A stretch of DNA of 64,000 nucleotides from Pleodorina starrii (lineage: Eukaryota > Chlorophyta > Chlorophyceae > Chlamydomonadales > Volvocaceae): NCBI GenBank assembly GCA_030267565.1, contig BRXU01000023.1, positions 620,001 to 684,000 of the forward strand. Direction: 5' to 3'. The position numbers and the translations under genes were made by a program. Below, one piece after another: positions 1-12,350 of the stretch; within the stretch, counting starts at the first letter, position 1, and every line of letters begins with the position of its first letter. The notes below the pieces were generated by a model. It was not told where the DNA came from. It saw nothing but the letters and a program-made list of their open reading frames with translations, and did no database searches.

Positions 1-447
1 CCTAGGAGGTCGCGCAGCGCCAAGAGAGACATTTATGTGAGCATATGATGGAAATTGGCTTGCGAGGTTGTACATAGTCGCGGATATGGCGACGCTGTTG
101 CGATAACAGTACGAGAGGTCAACGTTCTACTATATTTTTTCTCCAATATGCATATAACGTACGTTACCAAGTGCGAACCCACTACGTTTTCCAAAGGTTT
201 ACAAACGTAACTTTGCATGCAAACCCTGGCGTACAGCCAGTACAACATATATAATAATGACACTATCCGTCTGTCACTGCTTCTACACACTTGCAAACTT
301 GTCAAACCTCATGGCAGACGTAGTTGCTATGCCCTTCCTAAAAATGCGGCCTCGGGCGACTGCGATCGCAGTGCCTAACAGAAACTTTACAAACTCAGTC
401 ATACATGATGTCTTGCAATAACCAGTGCAATTGCAGCCACATACAAC
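1..447. other. Upstream region of the receptor kinase gene
   Basis: No convincing coding sequence. It is more AT-rich than the gene bodies and has a TATA-like run around 247-260 (atatataataatg). The short open frames on either strand lack a recognisable product. It probably contains the promoter and 5' UTR of the kinase gene that starts at 448. Confidence 0.5.
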
Positions 448-3400
448 ATGCATATGTCTTCCTTAGCTGCCCTTCTTGTTTTAGTCTTTTTGGTTTTCAC
501 CGGTTGGCCCGGCATCGCAGCTACCGTCGCGGCCCAAACAGCCGCCCGCGAGCAGCAGGTCGTGCACTGCAGTAATATTGAAGAATTAATTAGTGCGTTT
601 TTCAATCAAGATGTTACAACCGTTTTGGTGTACGGAAGTTTGAGCATGACCGAGAGCGACTGGGTTCTACGCGCCGCGCCAGCCGTCGTGGGGCGCAACT
701 TAAATATCTCGGGAGTAGATGATGATATGTCCAGATGGCCCATCATTGATTTGGGATTCGTGCAGTCGAAGGTAGGGCGCACGTCATCGTTTTCGCATCC
801 CCAAAAAGTCCCCGGCCTACGAAGTCCTTCCCAGCTCCCTGTGAGCATCGTTTGACCCTCGGCAATCCTCCTCCCCCGAGCCCATAGGTCCAAGTTGAGG
901 AGGGCAAAACCCTGTCTTTCACCCGCGTCGTGCTGCGCCGATGGCGACGAGGTCCTCACTTCCAGGTGCGCCCCGGCAGACCAGCTTGCTAACAGGCCCG
1001 GCTTTGACCCCGTGCCATACTACCTGGCCCCGTCATCCTCGCCAGCTGTCAGCACACGTATCCGTGCCCTTTTCCCGGCAGCAGTACGGCAGCAAACTAG
1101 GGCCACGCCGTGCATGAACGAAACCCGCTGTGCTTGCCGGTATGCGCTGCTCGGGCCCTGGCAGGCGCCGGGGCTGGACCTGATTGCTACGGGCCGGGAG
1201 CCTGCGGAGCGGTCTTTGGCGTCCGCCTGGGCTCACGTGCGCTTCTACAACATGGGCTGGATACACCGTAGGTTGGGCTGCCCCCACTAGTCGCTCGCTG
1301 CGGAACCATTTCCATTGGGGCTCACCTCACAAGAAAACCAACTATGCCTAATGAAGTTAGACGGGCGGTATGTGTTGCTGCGGTGCAGAGGGAAGGGAGC
1401 CGACGTGCGTCAGGCGCGGCAGGGTCGGGCGGGGGGCGCTCTGGGTCGGAGTGGAGGGTGGGACACACAGGCGGCTGACAGGGCTGCGGGCCTGGAGGCT
1501 TCTGGCCGGCCGGGGCGCGGAGTCAAGGGCGCGCGAGCGGTCGGGGCGCGGACTACGAAGCGGGTTTTCCTCGTGCATTGACGCGGCAGGAATGATGTAA
1601 TTCATCGGGGGATGGCAATTGCCGCGCGCATGTGCGCATGTTGCTCCCCGCATGCGGTGCTGTGCACCCCGCGACGTCCGCACCCACAACCACATTCGCG
1701 AGCACAGCGGCACCCACACCCGCACTTTGCGCCCACCATTGGCACCCGTATCGGCACCCGCATCAACACTGATACCCACATTTTTACCCACACCCACTCG
1801 CCGGCAGGGAGCTGCCTTGCGCCCTCCCTGGGTCGCCTCATCAGCAACACCACCAAGAGGCCGGCGTTCGTGCCTGGGCAGCAGCAAGTGATACTCAATG
1901 TGCCTCAGACGGGTTGCATCTCGGGCGACGACGGCGCGCCGGTGCTGCAGCGCTGCTGGCCGTTGGCGTTTATATACGACAGTTTTGTGACGTACGGCTA
2001 CAACATGCGGGGGTACGACGTGCTTCCTGCAGGCTACGTGCTGTGGCTGCAAAACTCTGTCGTGCGGGTGAGCGGGAGGGAGAGAGCGGTGGATGGCCCC
2101 GTGCGGAGCCCGGGTGGGCCTTATCCCGAGATACCGTAGGTGGCACTCGGGGCACCGGGGGTTCACTCCGGGGGGCCCTGGGGCGGGCGGGTGTGAGGGC
2201 GCGGCCGTGCTACCATCACCTGACATCCGGGTCCGGTATCTTTTTTCCCTTGCTACCCTGTTGCTACCCAGATCTGATCTGATCTGATCTGATCTGTCGC
2301 TTCCCGGACGTCCGGATGTGTTTCACCTCCCCGACGATGTGTTTCAGCAACCGGTAATGTAATGCAGTGCGCAACAGGCAACCACACCCACAAACCCATC
2401 TACCTACCTACCCGTCTAAACGTCCATCTGACCGAGCGACCCCTCCGGCATCGCGCCGCCGGCTCTGCTCTGTCCCCTTCGGTGTGGTCCCTCCCTTTTC
2501 TGGCAGTGTGAGGTGGTGCTGGACGAGAGCTGCGTTCATCAGTGGGGCAGCCCGCTGGGCTGTTTCTACATGTTGTTCCCCAATGAGGATGTGGCGGTGG
2601 TGACGGGGGACGTGTCTGGTGGCGGCGCCGGCAGCAGCAGCAGCAGCAGCAACCCAAGCAGTGGCGATGAGACGTTGGGGACGGTGCTGCCGGTCAGCGG
2701 CGGCTTTGGCGGCGGGGGCGACGGTCCGCAGCCATCGCTGCTGGGTCCGCTCCTGGGCGGATGCGTGGGAGGTGCGAACAAGAACAAGCCGGCGTGTGCG
2801 AGTGTGTGTGTTTGTGTGCTGGGTGCCATGCTGGGTGCAAGGTGGCAGCAAAAGTGCCGTGACTGCCGGAGTGGCGCGCTGAGTGCCGTGACTGCCGGAG
2901 TGGCGCGCTGAGTGCCGTGACTGCCGGAGTGGCGCGCTGAGTGCCGTGGTTGCCTTGCTAGGTGCCGTGCTTTGCGACCCCCGCGATAAGGTTGCGGGCG
3001 ACGAGGACGACGCCCTGTTGCCGCTGCTGCTGCTGCTGCGGCGGCGGCGTCAACACACGGATCCCCCAACACACGGATCCCCCAACATACGGATCCCCCA
3101 ACACACGGATCCCCCAACACACGGATCCCCCAACACACGGATCCCCCAACACACGGATCCCCCAACACACGGATCCCCCAACACACGGATCCCCCAACAC
3201 ACGGATCCCCCAACACACGGATCCCCCAACATACGGATCCCCCAACACACGGATCCCCCAACATACGGATCCCCCAACACACGGATCCCCCAACACACGG
3301 ATCCCCCAACACACGGATCCCCCAACACACGGATCCCGAGCCGCTGCGATTTTTTCTTTTTACCCCCCGAGCCGCTCTTCAAGCGCCCCGGGATGCCTTC

Positions 3401-6400
3401 GACGCTTTCCAATCGGTTGCATCTGTCTCTGCCCGCACCCGCACCCACACCCACACCCGCACCTCCACATACACATGGTACATCGCCATCCGCTCTTGAA
3501 TCCTGTCCTGTCGTGTCGCGCGCTGCGATGCACCCCACACGCACGCATGCACGCACGCAGGCGCCACGACATCCCTGGCCGTGTCCTGCCTGCTGGCGCT
3601 GAGGATGTCGCGGAAGCGGCGCCGCCGGCCTGGCAGCGGCAGCGGCACCGCCGCCGCCTGTGAGGCCGCTCGGCACTTTGTGGAGGGCAGCGAGGAGGAG
3701 GAGGAGCACACGAGCGGCGCAGCGGCGGCGACCAAGTCGGGGGGCAGGGGCAGGTGGGTTGTGGTGGCCGGGGAGGTGCGGGTGCGGCTGCGGCTGCCGG
3801 CCCGGCTGGTGACGTGGGGGATTTTGCGGATTGGGGGGATGGACGCCTGACAGGGCAGGGCCGCTGTCGTGACCGCTGCGGCGGCGCCTTGGGCATAGCC
3901 CCTAGTGCATGGTGGTGTGTGACTGCCCACCTCTTGCCTGCCGCTGCCCACCTCTTGACTGCATCTGCCCGCCAGCCGGCCTTGTCAACCGGCACTGCTA
4001 CACCACCACACAAGCAGTGGTGCATCCACGCATCTACATCCGCCCGTTGACTGAGTTTTTGACATTTCCCTCCTCCTCCTGTTTGTCCGTCCGTCCGTCC
4101 GCCCCCCTGTGTGTGCGATTGAAGAGCCCCCACCGCGCCCCTGCTCCATTACCTCTCCCGGCGCTTCACGCACAGAGGCGGCGGCGGGGCGGGGTGGTCG
4201 CTGCGCGGGCTGCACGGACTGCAGCCAGGCGCGCCGGAGGCGGGCGATGCGGCCGAGGGGCGGGATGGAGCTGCGCCGCTGCCGCTGCGGCTGCCATCGC
4301 CTCCGATGGGCCTCGCGGGTTTTCCGTACGATGACAAGGCCAGAGCCGATGCATGCGCTCCGAAACCGAACCCGGGCGGCGGCTATTGGGGAGGGTTCGT
4401 CGCGGCGGCGATGGTGGGTTCCGCGGACGTCCGCCGCCTTGGCTTACCACACCAGGTGGTTGGGTGGGTGGGTGGGTGGGTGGGTAGGTGGGTAAAAAAG
4501 AAGAAATACCGCAGCGAAGGGACGGAGACGGTGTTAGCGAACGGACCCGGGTGGGTTGGCATTGCGTCAGGCTGGGTTGGGTTGGGCTGGGCTGCGGTAA
4601 GGTAGGCTGGGCTGTGGCTGTGGCTGTGACGTAATTGGGTTGCGTCTTTTGCTCTCCAAGATGAAATGCCTGCCACGCAGCGCACCTCGCAACGCACCGA
4701 ATCTGAATCCGAATCCGAATCCGGCCCTCTGCGCGGTCGACACCCCACCCGCCATCTGAATTCGCAGGGGTGGAAGGCTCGTGAAGGCAGTGACCGCGCC
4801 GGCGCGGCCGCAGCCGCGGCGGCGGGCGTGGCGGCGGCGGCGGCGAGGCGGGCGGAGGGCATCAGCGCCTCGGGGGAGGCGCAGGCTGTTCGGATGCCGG
4901 GTAACGGCGTGCTGGATGCTTCGTCTGCTGCGCCCGTGACTCCCCAGACTCCCCTGAAGCCGGATGTGAACCTCGCCCTGCGACTGGACAGCGGCGGTGG
5001 GGAGCTGGTGCTGCTGCCGGGGGTGATCGGCAAGGGCACCTTTGGACGAGTGGTTTCGGGGCGGTACGGCGGGCAGCCGGTGGCGGTGAAGCTGCTGGAC
5101 TACGGACTGCTGCAGGCGGGACGAGCAGGAGGGGCGGGACGAGCAGGACGAGCAGGAGGGCAGGCTGCCGTGGCGGCGGCGGCGGTGGCAGGCGCCGCGG
5201 CAGCGCCGGAGACATCTACAGCCATTCGGTGTTTGAGCTTGAGCATGGGCTCAGCGGCGGCGGCGGCGGCGGCAGTAACGGCACCGGCAAGTGGGACAGC
5301 GGCGGTGGCGGCGGCGGACTCTGCACCGGCTGCGGATATTGCGGCGGTGGTGGTGACGGCGGAGGCAGCTGCAAGCGTGGATGTTGGCACATTGCCGTCG
5401 TTCGACATTCGGTCTCTGGCCGAGCGGTGCGCCCGCGTCCCCGAGTACCTGCTGCGGTTGGCGCACCCCGCCGGCGTCGACAGCACCTTCAGCGGCATCC
5501 GCGTCGACGGCAGCGGTGGCGGCGTCAGCGGCCATGGCCCGGCGGCGGTTGCGTCGGCGGTGACGGTGCCGACGGCGGCGGAGGTCAAAGCCGCGGTGAC
5601 GGAGGCCGAGGCGGCCGCGCATGTCGCCGGCGACGCCGTGTCGGAGCGTACGGCACCGGATGTTTTATTCTTTCGCATGCAGGCTCATGGTTTCGGAGCC
5701 GCAAAGCCCACCGGCTTGAGGGAGTTTATGGAGCGACACTGTGGTGGTGGCGTAGCTGGCGACAACGGAGGCGGCGGAGGCGGTGGCGGCATTCTATTAG
5801 GCGGAGATCTTTTGTTGAATGAAGTTGACAGCGGTCAGGACAGCGGCAGCGAGGGTGTGAGCCTTGAGGGCCCGTGGGTGAAGGGAGCTGAGGCGGCCGG
5901 AGCGCCGACAGTGAAGGCGGTGCCCGATGCCGACGCCAAGGCAGCGGTGGCGGCGGCGGCAGTTGCAAGGGATGGGAGTCGTCCGAGGGACATCCGTCAG
6001 CGGACCCTGATTCAGGAGATGGAGGTGCTGGCTCGGGTCCGCCACCCCAACATTGTACGGCTGCTGGCGGCGTGCACGCAGTGAGTACGACTGTACGACA
6101 GATACACACGTGAAAGGCGCCCGAAGGACGTGACATGTCGCTCCCCGACACCGATGACCTCCCGTCGTCATGTTCGTGTGTCATTGTTTATTATGTCCAT
6201 GTCCCGCGTGTCATGTCGTATTATGTCGTACAGGCCCCCGCACATGTGTCTGGTGATGGAGTTGATGGAGACCTCCCTGGACCGACTGCTGTACGGCAGT
6301 GGACCCGTGGCGCCGCTGATGCCGCTGGACAAGGTGCGTCTGCCCACACGCAGCGGTGATCGAGAGGGAGGAAGGGAGGGGTTGGCGGTGGCGTCGACAG

Positions 6401-9400
6401 CTGGCGTTGCGTGGTTACGCCTGCGGCCCTGCGGATGCTGCAGCTCCCCCCCGGGGGTCCTGGGTCCGGGTCTGCTGTCGGGTTGCCTGCATCGCTTCCG
6501 CCCCTTCGTTCCTGCGGCTGCTTCCTTGCATCCCAATGCCAAGACCAAGTCCGCATCCGGCCGGCGAGCCTCCCACGTCCGCCCGACGACACGACCCCTC
6601 GCTACCCCTCCCACCTCACGCTGACCCCCCTGGCCCCCCTTGCCTCACCTCGCCTCAGGTGCTGCACATCGCGCTGCAGATGGCGAGCGCGCTCGAGTAC
6701 CTTCACCCCACGATCATGCATCGAGGTAGGTACGGCATGGTACGGCACCTGGCACGGTACGGAGGCGGCGTCTGCCACCGGCGATCTTGCAGCGAGAGGC
6801 TAGAAAGCCGCTTGCTCGGTTGGTTGGGGGCCGCCTTTTTACGGTATGTATTCTACCGTATGTAGGTGCGCTTTGCTTTGCGCAAGCGACCTCCCCCGCT
6901 ACGTTTTGCCGTTGCCCCTCCCCTACTACTCAGCCCCGACACAAGGCCCTCCCCCTCGTCTCGTTTGCGGGCCCTCCTTTCCCGCACACCTCCTTCCTCC
7001 GCTCCCTCCACACACACCCCTCCTGCCCCCCGCTCCCCTTCCCCGCTCCCCATCCTCCTTCCCTCCATTCCGACTGTTGTTGGTGTCACAGACCTGAAGC
7101 CCGCCAATGTGTTGCTCCAAAATGCCGCCAGCCCCACACCCGTCGTGAAGCTGGCGGTGAGGAGGGAGAGAGGGGCAGGGAGGGGCAGGGAGGGAGGGTA
7201 ATTAAAACGGCCCGGGGCGAGGGAACGCAACGCAGTTACCTGAAGGAGGGAGGGGCAGGGAGGGAGGGAGGGAGGGCCGACTGGGTGATTCGATGAAGGG
7301 CCGACCCGCGGGTCTATGTTGGTTCGGTCGGGTCGTTGGATCTGGTACACGCACACAGACAACTAGGGGAACCACGCGGTGCAATCGGGCACTGTTTGGC
7401 GGTGTCATGAACTCATGATGTGATGATGTGGTCCGTTGCGCTCCGGAACCAGGTTCAGCTGAGCGGTGCTGGTCTGAGTGGAGCGGGGATGGGAAGGAAT
7501 GGGATGAATCGTCATGCCGATGGGCCGTTCGCCATCTGGATCGCCCTACTGTGTCGCCAGTTGGGTCGCGATCTAGGTTGCCATCTGAGTCGCGATCTGG
7601 GTCGCGATCTGCTGCTTGCCCCTATCTCACCCGCCCCAACACGGACAAAGCGGCGGGGCGCTGCTTCCCACTTCCAAACCCCCCGCCCCGCCCCTGCGTC
7701 TCTTTTCCTCTCCACAGGACTTTGGCCTTTCGCGCCTTCAGACATCGGTGCTTGTGACTGAGAATGTGGATGTCGGCACGGTGGGTGGGCTTTAGGGGGC
7801 TCGCGGGGGCCCCGGGGCACTAGGGGTAGCGGGGAGGCCCCGGGGGATTCCCGGGTGTAGGTACCGGCGATTGGCTGCAGGTTGTTTCCGCATCGGGCCA
7901 TCAGGAATGGGCCATCGGGCCATCGGACCGCCTCTGTCTGCCGCGCTGCTGGCCATCTCTCCCTGCTGTCGCACCCTAAAAGCTCCCTACATCATCTGCG
8001 TCGGGTTATATGTACGGCACCCGCAGGTGCCGTACATGGCTCCCGAGACGCTCAACGTCAAGAATTGCGTCGTCACACACCACGTGGTACGACATCGCCG
8101 TACTGATGTGGCTTTTTTTATCTGATATGGGAAGGGCGGCGAACCACGCACAAGACCGCACACGCAGCGCACAAGTTGTCCGTGCTGTTTCGCCACCCCA
8201 CCCCACCCCACCCCGTGTGCGTGTTGCGTTGTTTTACTAAAAGCGCAGTGCTCCCGCTCCACACGTCACATCACATTACATCACATCACATCAAACATCA
8301 AATGCTATTAATAAAAGTAAATCAGGTGCGCTGTGATGGAAAGGACGACGTGCGCACACCTCAGCAGCCTGTCCCCAGCCTGTTCGCCGCCCCGTGACGC
8401 TGCAGCGAACATTTACGCCACACATCATGGCGGCCCCCTCTCCCCCGTTTCCTGATCAGGACATGTCGCTGCGCCCCCCCTCCACCCGCCCCGCCCGCTC
8501 TCGCCTGTTTCCCCCTCTCCCCGTTTCCTGATCAGGACATATACGCGCTGGGCATCATTCTCTGGGAGTTGCTGGCCGGCCTGCGCCCCTGGGCGGGCCT
8601 CGAGATCGTGCAGATCGCGGTTGCGGTGGAGATGCGCCGCCAGCGGCCACCCCTGGACGTCCTGCCGGTCCAGCGCTGCCCCCGCAAGCTGCGCACCCTC
8701 ATTCAGCGCTGCTGGGAACACGTGCCGGAGCGAAGGCCCGCGGCAGCAGAGGTGGTGAAGGAGCTGTTGCTTGTACGGATGCAGCTGGAGATGGGCAGTA
8801 CCGACAACTGCCAGGTACGACAGAGAGCACGGTACGAGACGTCTGACGGCCGGCCTGAGTGGCGCGGTTTGGGTGGCGCGGTCTGGGTTTGGGGTGGTGG
8901 CCGTGAGGGGCGGCACCGGCCGCGATGCCGAGCCGGCTGCGACTGCAGATTCGGCTGCTGACGACGAGGATGAACGCTAGGATGCGGCGCTAACGATGTG
9001 TAGGGAGCGGGAGCGTTCGGAGGCGGGTTTCGGGCCTTAGCGTGCATGTGCCTGCCTGCCTGCCTTGCTGGTGCCAGCCCCTCGCTTGCGACCCCTCGGC
9101 CCTGTTTTAACATGCTCTGCGCACACACCGCCACACGCCCAATTGCCCCCCTAAACCAGCCGTCGGCCTCGGCCCACGGCCTCCCCGGCCCCCGGCCCCG
9201 CCCTCCCTGGTGGGCCCATACCCCCCTTACCGCGCTCCCTCATTATCTACACAGGCGGCACTCACAACTTCCTCATATGGCCACTCCGTGAGTATGCGGA
9301 AGTCGGGGGCGGCGGCCTTCCCGCGCGTCAACGGCGTGTCGTACAACAGCGCTGTCGCCGCCGCTGCCGCTGCCGTTGCCGCTGGCGGCGCGGCCGTCAG

Positions 9401-9506
9401 CGGCCGTTGTCTGCTGGGTGAGTTGGGCGAGTTGGGTGCCCTGGAGGTCGGCTTGGACGGCCCGGCGGGGCACTGGCCGGCGTCACCGGCGGTCCTGCGG
9501 GAGTGA
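448..9506 (+). CDS. Receptor-like protein kinase (TKL-type) with secreted ectodomain, 15 exons
   Basis: Exon model: 448-771, 888-965, 1165-1267, 1808-2067, 2507-2771, 3561-3753, 4176-4483, 4661-6080, 6234-6333, 6659-6725, 7092-7156, 7718-7780, 8027-8086, 8536-8814, 9255-9506. The phases agree at every junction and give 1278 aa. Residues 1-30 are a signal peptide (MHMSSLAALLVLVFLVF). Residues 30-330 form an ectodomain whose pattern (VLVYGSLSMTESDW, then NLNISG) resembles the right-handed beta-helix-like ectodomains of volvocine receptor-like proteins; this is inference. One membrane span lies at about 333-357, followed by RMSRKRRRR. Kinase motifs: GKGTFGRVV, VAVK (Lys 654), QEMEVL (Glu 963), HPNIVRLL, HR|DLKPAN split across exons 10 and 11, DFGLSR, YMAPE, DIYALGIILWELL. 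Lys 654 and Glu 963 lie ~309 residues apart because of an Ala/Gly-rich insertion. Expected to be a plasma-membrane Ser/Thr kinase. The exon 7/8 junction and the last exon are the least certain parts. The ligand is unknown. Confidence 0.85.
2271..2296. repeat. GATCT pentanucleotide repeat
   Basis: About five copies of GATCT in tandem within intron 4 of the receptor kinase gene. Confidence 0.9.
2853..2945. repeat. 29-bp tandem repeat, about 3.2 copies
   Basis: A 29-bp unit beginning agtgccgtgactgccggag is repeated three times without change, then decays into a partial copy. It lies in intron 5 of the kinase gene, directly after the exon that encodes the first half of the membrane span. Confidence 0.9.
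3053..3338. repeat. 16-bp minisatellite, about 18 copies
   Basis: The unit is CACACGGATCCCCCAA, with occasional C-to-T variants (acatacgg). It fills the centre of kinase intron 5 (2772-3560). Sixteen is not a multiple of three and the unit contains no stop codon, so the array stays open in several frames on both strands and creates long false reading frames. It is intronic because exons 5 and 6 join in phase around it and complete the membrane span. Confidence 0.92.
8443..8540 (+). repeat. Duplicated 3' splice site before kinase exon 14
   Basis: A 22-bp sequence (starting ccccgtttcctgatcag) occurs at 8443-8464 and again at 8519-8540. Both copies end in a pyrimidine tract plus AG|GACAT. Only the second reads into DIYALGIILWELL. 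Use of the first would add 74 nt and shift the frame. Confidence 0.85.
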
Positions 9507-9964
9507 TGGCTTGGTGTCTGGTTGCCGTGGAAGGGGGCAAAAAGAAGATACCGCAGTCTGTCGGGCTACAGATATGGTGAGATATGGTGTGGGGTGGTGT
9601 GATGCTTGTTTTATGGAAAACCGACCGGGGGGGAAGGTCATGGGTGTGGGTATTGTGGTGGGCTACAGGGTCGGAAATGATGCGGGAGTGAAATGATGAT
9701 GGGCGTTGCACTGTGCACAGCTTATGATAGTGGGCGACCGATTGTCGGTGGGTCGATGGGTCGGCGGACATCGGTGGGTCAATGGGTCGGCGGACGTCGG
9801 TGGATCGATGGACGTCGGTGGGTCGGTGGGTCGGTTTCCATGGTGGTCAGATTATGCTCCAGAGGGCCGGGAGGCCTCTGTGGGACACTGTTGGAGATTT
9901 GTTGGCTTGTGGCGGCGGCACTGCGGCACTGCCGCCGCTGCTAGTTGGATTGCCTGCGGCTGTA

Positions 9965-9995
<31 letters not shown>

Positions 9996-11311
9996 ATGGG
10001 GATGGAGATGGAGATGGAGAATGAGATGGGGCGGAGGCTGCTGATACTGCACTGCGACGGTTGCTGCCGTTACATTGGTGGTGGTGCTGCTGCCGTTATA
10101 CTGGTGCTGCTGCTGCCGCCAGCGCTTGGACAGCCCGGCCGCACGGAGTGACTGGCTGGCTCGTGCCGCCGCTCTGATGTTGTTGGGGGATCAAGTTCGG
10201 GGCTATGGGATAGAACCCAGGAGCTCACTCGGCTTACTGCGCGATCATAAACTTTGCCGTACATATGACCTGCCCTACACATATACCTTACGGACTGGGG
10301 ACACACATACCCATACGACACAGCAAAAAACGCCGCACCTCACCTCACCTCACCTCGCCTCACCTCGCCTCACCCACCTCATCGCGGGACAGAACTTTGT
10401 GCGCTTTTTCCTTTCGGCGGTCACCGGTGGCATGTTTGTGAGTTTCTTTCGATGTATTGCTGGCGGTGCCTGGCGCGCGAGTGCGCCCGTGCAGCCGCAT
10501 CAGGGCGTCGTGAGCGTAGCGGTGCCGTCGTACTGCAGTACGCAGAACTGGGCGGGCGCCAATGTGGTGTACGACCATCGAGCTTTGATCATGCCGTACC
10601 GATGCCGTAGGGGATCTCCCTCGTTTATTTATGGGTTCTTATGTATGGCTTGAGCTTATCGGCTGCTTCTGTGGCTTGGCGGAGGTGAACGTGGGCGCTC
10701 GTTGATATTCTGTTGCTGCTTCTGCTTCTTTGGTTACGATGCCTGGGGACGACGCTTTTCCTTCCTGCGTTCCTGGTTCTTTTTATATTCGCACTGCCCT
10801 TTTTACTTTCAACGGGCATCGGCTGCATCCACCTTTCGGGGCCGGCCGTCGCACTGTACTAGCTGACTATAATAACACCCCTTCCTAGTTCCTACGGACT
10901 CCCGACCTTGACACACTACTTTTCTCGCGCGATGTTTGGCCATTCGTCACTCACCGCCTGAGCGGGCCGGGGCAGCCCGGGGCCCCAGCAGCAGCTCCCC
11001 CAACGTTGCTGTCCTTCGAGACGCTGGGGGGAGGCCTGCTAGGGCCTGCCTGGAGTTTGTTCGTACGGTGGATGGGTCCGTGTGACTGGATTGAACTCCC
11101 GTGGCCCGCTCGGGCGCGGTTTGCTCTTTTGCGTCTCTTGATATCTAATTAATGGCTTAATCAAGGGCTTCCTCTTTTTACATCTATAATGTACCGGCAT
11201 TGATATGACAGGGGCGCCCGAACCGCTCTATCTCCGGGCCCGTCATGCACCCGGGTAACCGACACCCTACTAGTATACGCGCGTGCGTATGTGTGTGTTT
11301 GTCTGTGTGTA

Positions 11312-11316
11312 TGTAA
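11312..11316 (+). terminator. Candidate polyadenylation signal TGTAA
   Basis: TGTAA is the usual volvocine polyadenylation motif. This is the first I see downstream of the kinase stop at 9506. It sits in a TG-rich tract, so a chance match is possible. Confidence 0.3.
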
Positions 11317-12345
11317 ATGTTTGTGCGTGCATAGCGTTTGATGACATGGCAGGCTGCTCCGAGGAGGTTATCCTCGTTTGCATGCCCGTACAACTCTCCG
11401 TACTTTCCGTTGCCGGCAAAACTACTTTCCGTTGCCGGCATAACTGCTTTTCGTTACCCATGTCGGTTGTAGCCGCCAAACTCCTTGCGGTAGGCGTCAC
11501 CGCAAGCGAGTGCTTACATCTTCGGACTTATTCCGTGCAAAGTGTCGTGCAGTTCGTTGGGTGATGGACGGCTAATAGCGTTGCCTGGGCTGGCTTAATT
11601 TTTTCTCCGAGCGGTCTTCCCCTTTGCTGCTGGTGCTCGGGGGTGCGGGGTGCTCGAGGGTTGGCCTCGAGTGTGACCGCCCCACCCGGTGGAGACAGTC
11701 TCTGGTTGCCTGGACCGGCCCTCGACGGTTTTGGGCTTCGGCCGGCGCAGTGTCAGGCGCGCATGCTATGCATCTGTGTTCCTGTTGGCTGCCATTCATT
11801 GCAGAACGGCACATGTGTATGCGCATGCGCGCACTAATATGGCTTTGGCGCTGGCGTTGAATGTTTTCGACGGTTGACCGTGACTCCATAATATAGGCAT
11901 GTATGTGACTCGTTCGTTCGTGAGTTCGTTCCCTGCCTGCCTGCTATGTTGTGTGGCGGTGCGGTGCAGTGCAGCGCAGGGCCGGGCATGGTGACAGCCG
12001 CTGTTGGCATTACCGTATTGGCTTGCGGCTGGAGTCGTCGGCGCCGGCGCAGTGCAGTGCAGTGCAGCGAGGCACTGGGAGTGGAGTGAGAACACGGTGT
12101 GACGCAGCTGTACAGTATGGCACGGCGCACGAGAGGTGTGTGGATACGCTGGGGAATTCGCCAGAATACGCGGTGCTACCGTATGGTGGTTGAGCGGGCA
12201 GGGCGCTGGCGGGACGGGCGGGCACCAGAGGGTGGTGGGCCGCCCCTGGAGTCTTTCCTCACCAGCGTTTTGCGCCGCTGCGAGCGCTGGGTTTGGTGCC
12301 ACTTGCTTGCTGGGGTGGCGCATCCTCACGTGTATGTGAACACCG

Positions 12346-12350
12346 TGTAA
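12346..12350 (+). terminator. Candidate polyadenylation signal TGTAA
   Basis: Context ccgtgtaacatgg. A second candidate end for the kinase transcript. It would imply a 3' UTR of about 2.8 kb, or an unrecognised gene in between. Confidence 0.3.

Noticed and set aside
2946..3709. Repeat proteins in both orientations over the 16-bp array
   Set aside because: The array is open in several frames simultaneously and sits in a kinase intron, so none of the frames is special.
10075..10653. 192-codon plus-strand frame including NFVRFFLSAVTGGMF
   Set aside because: The hydrophobic segment resembles part of a transporter, but the rest is low complexity and no neighbouring exons could be linked. It is left as a possible fragment only.
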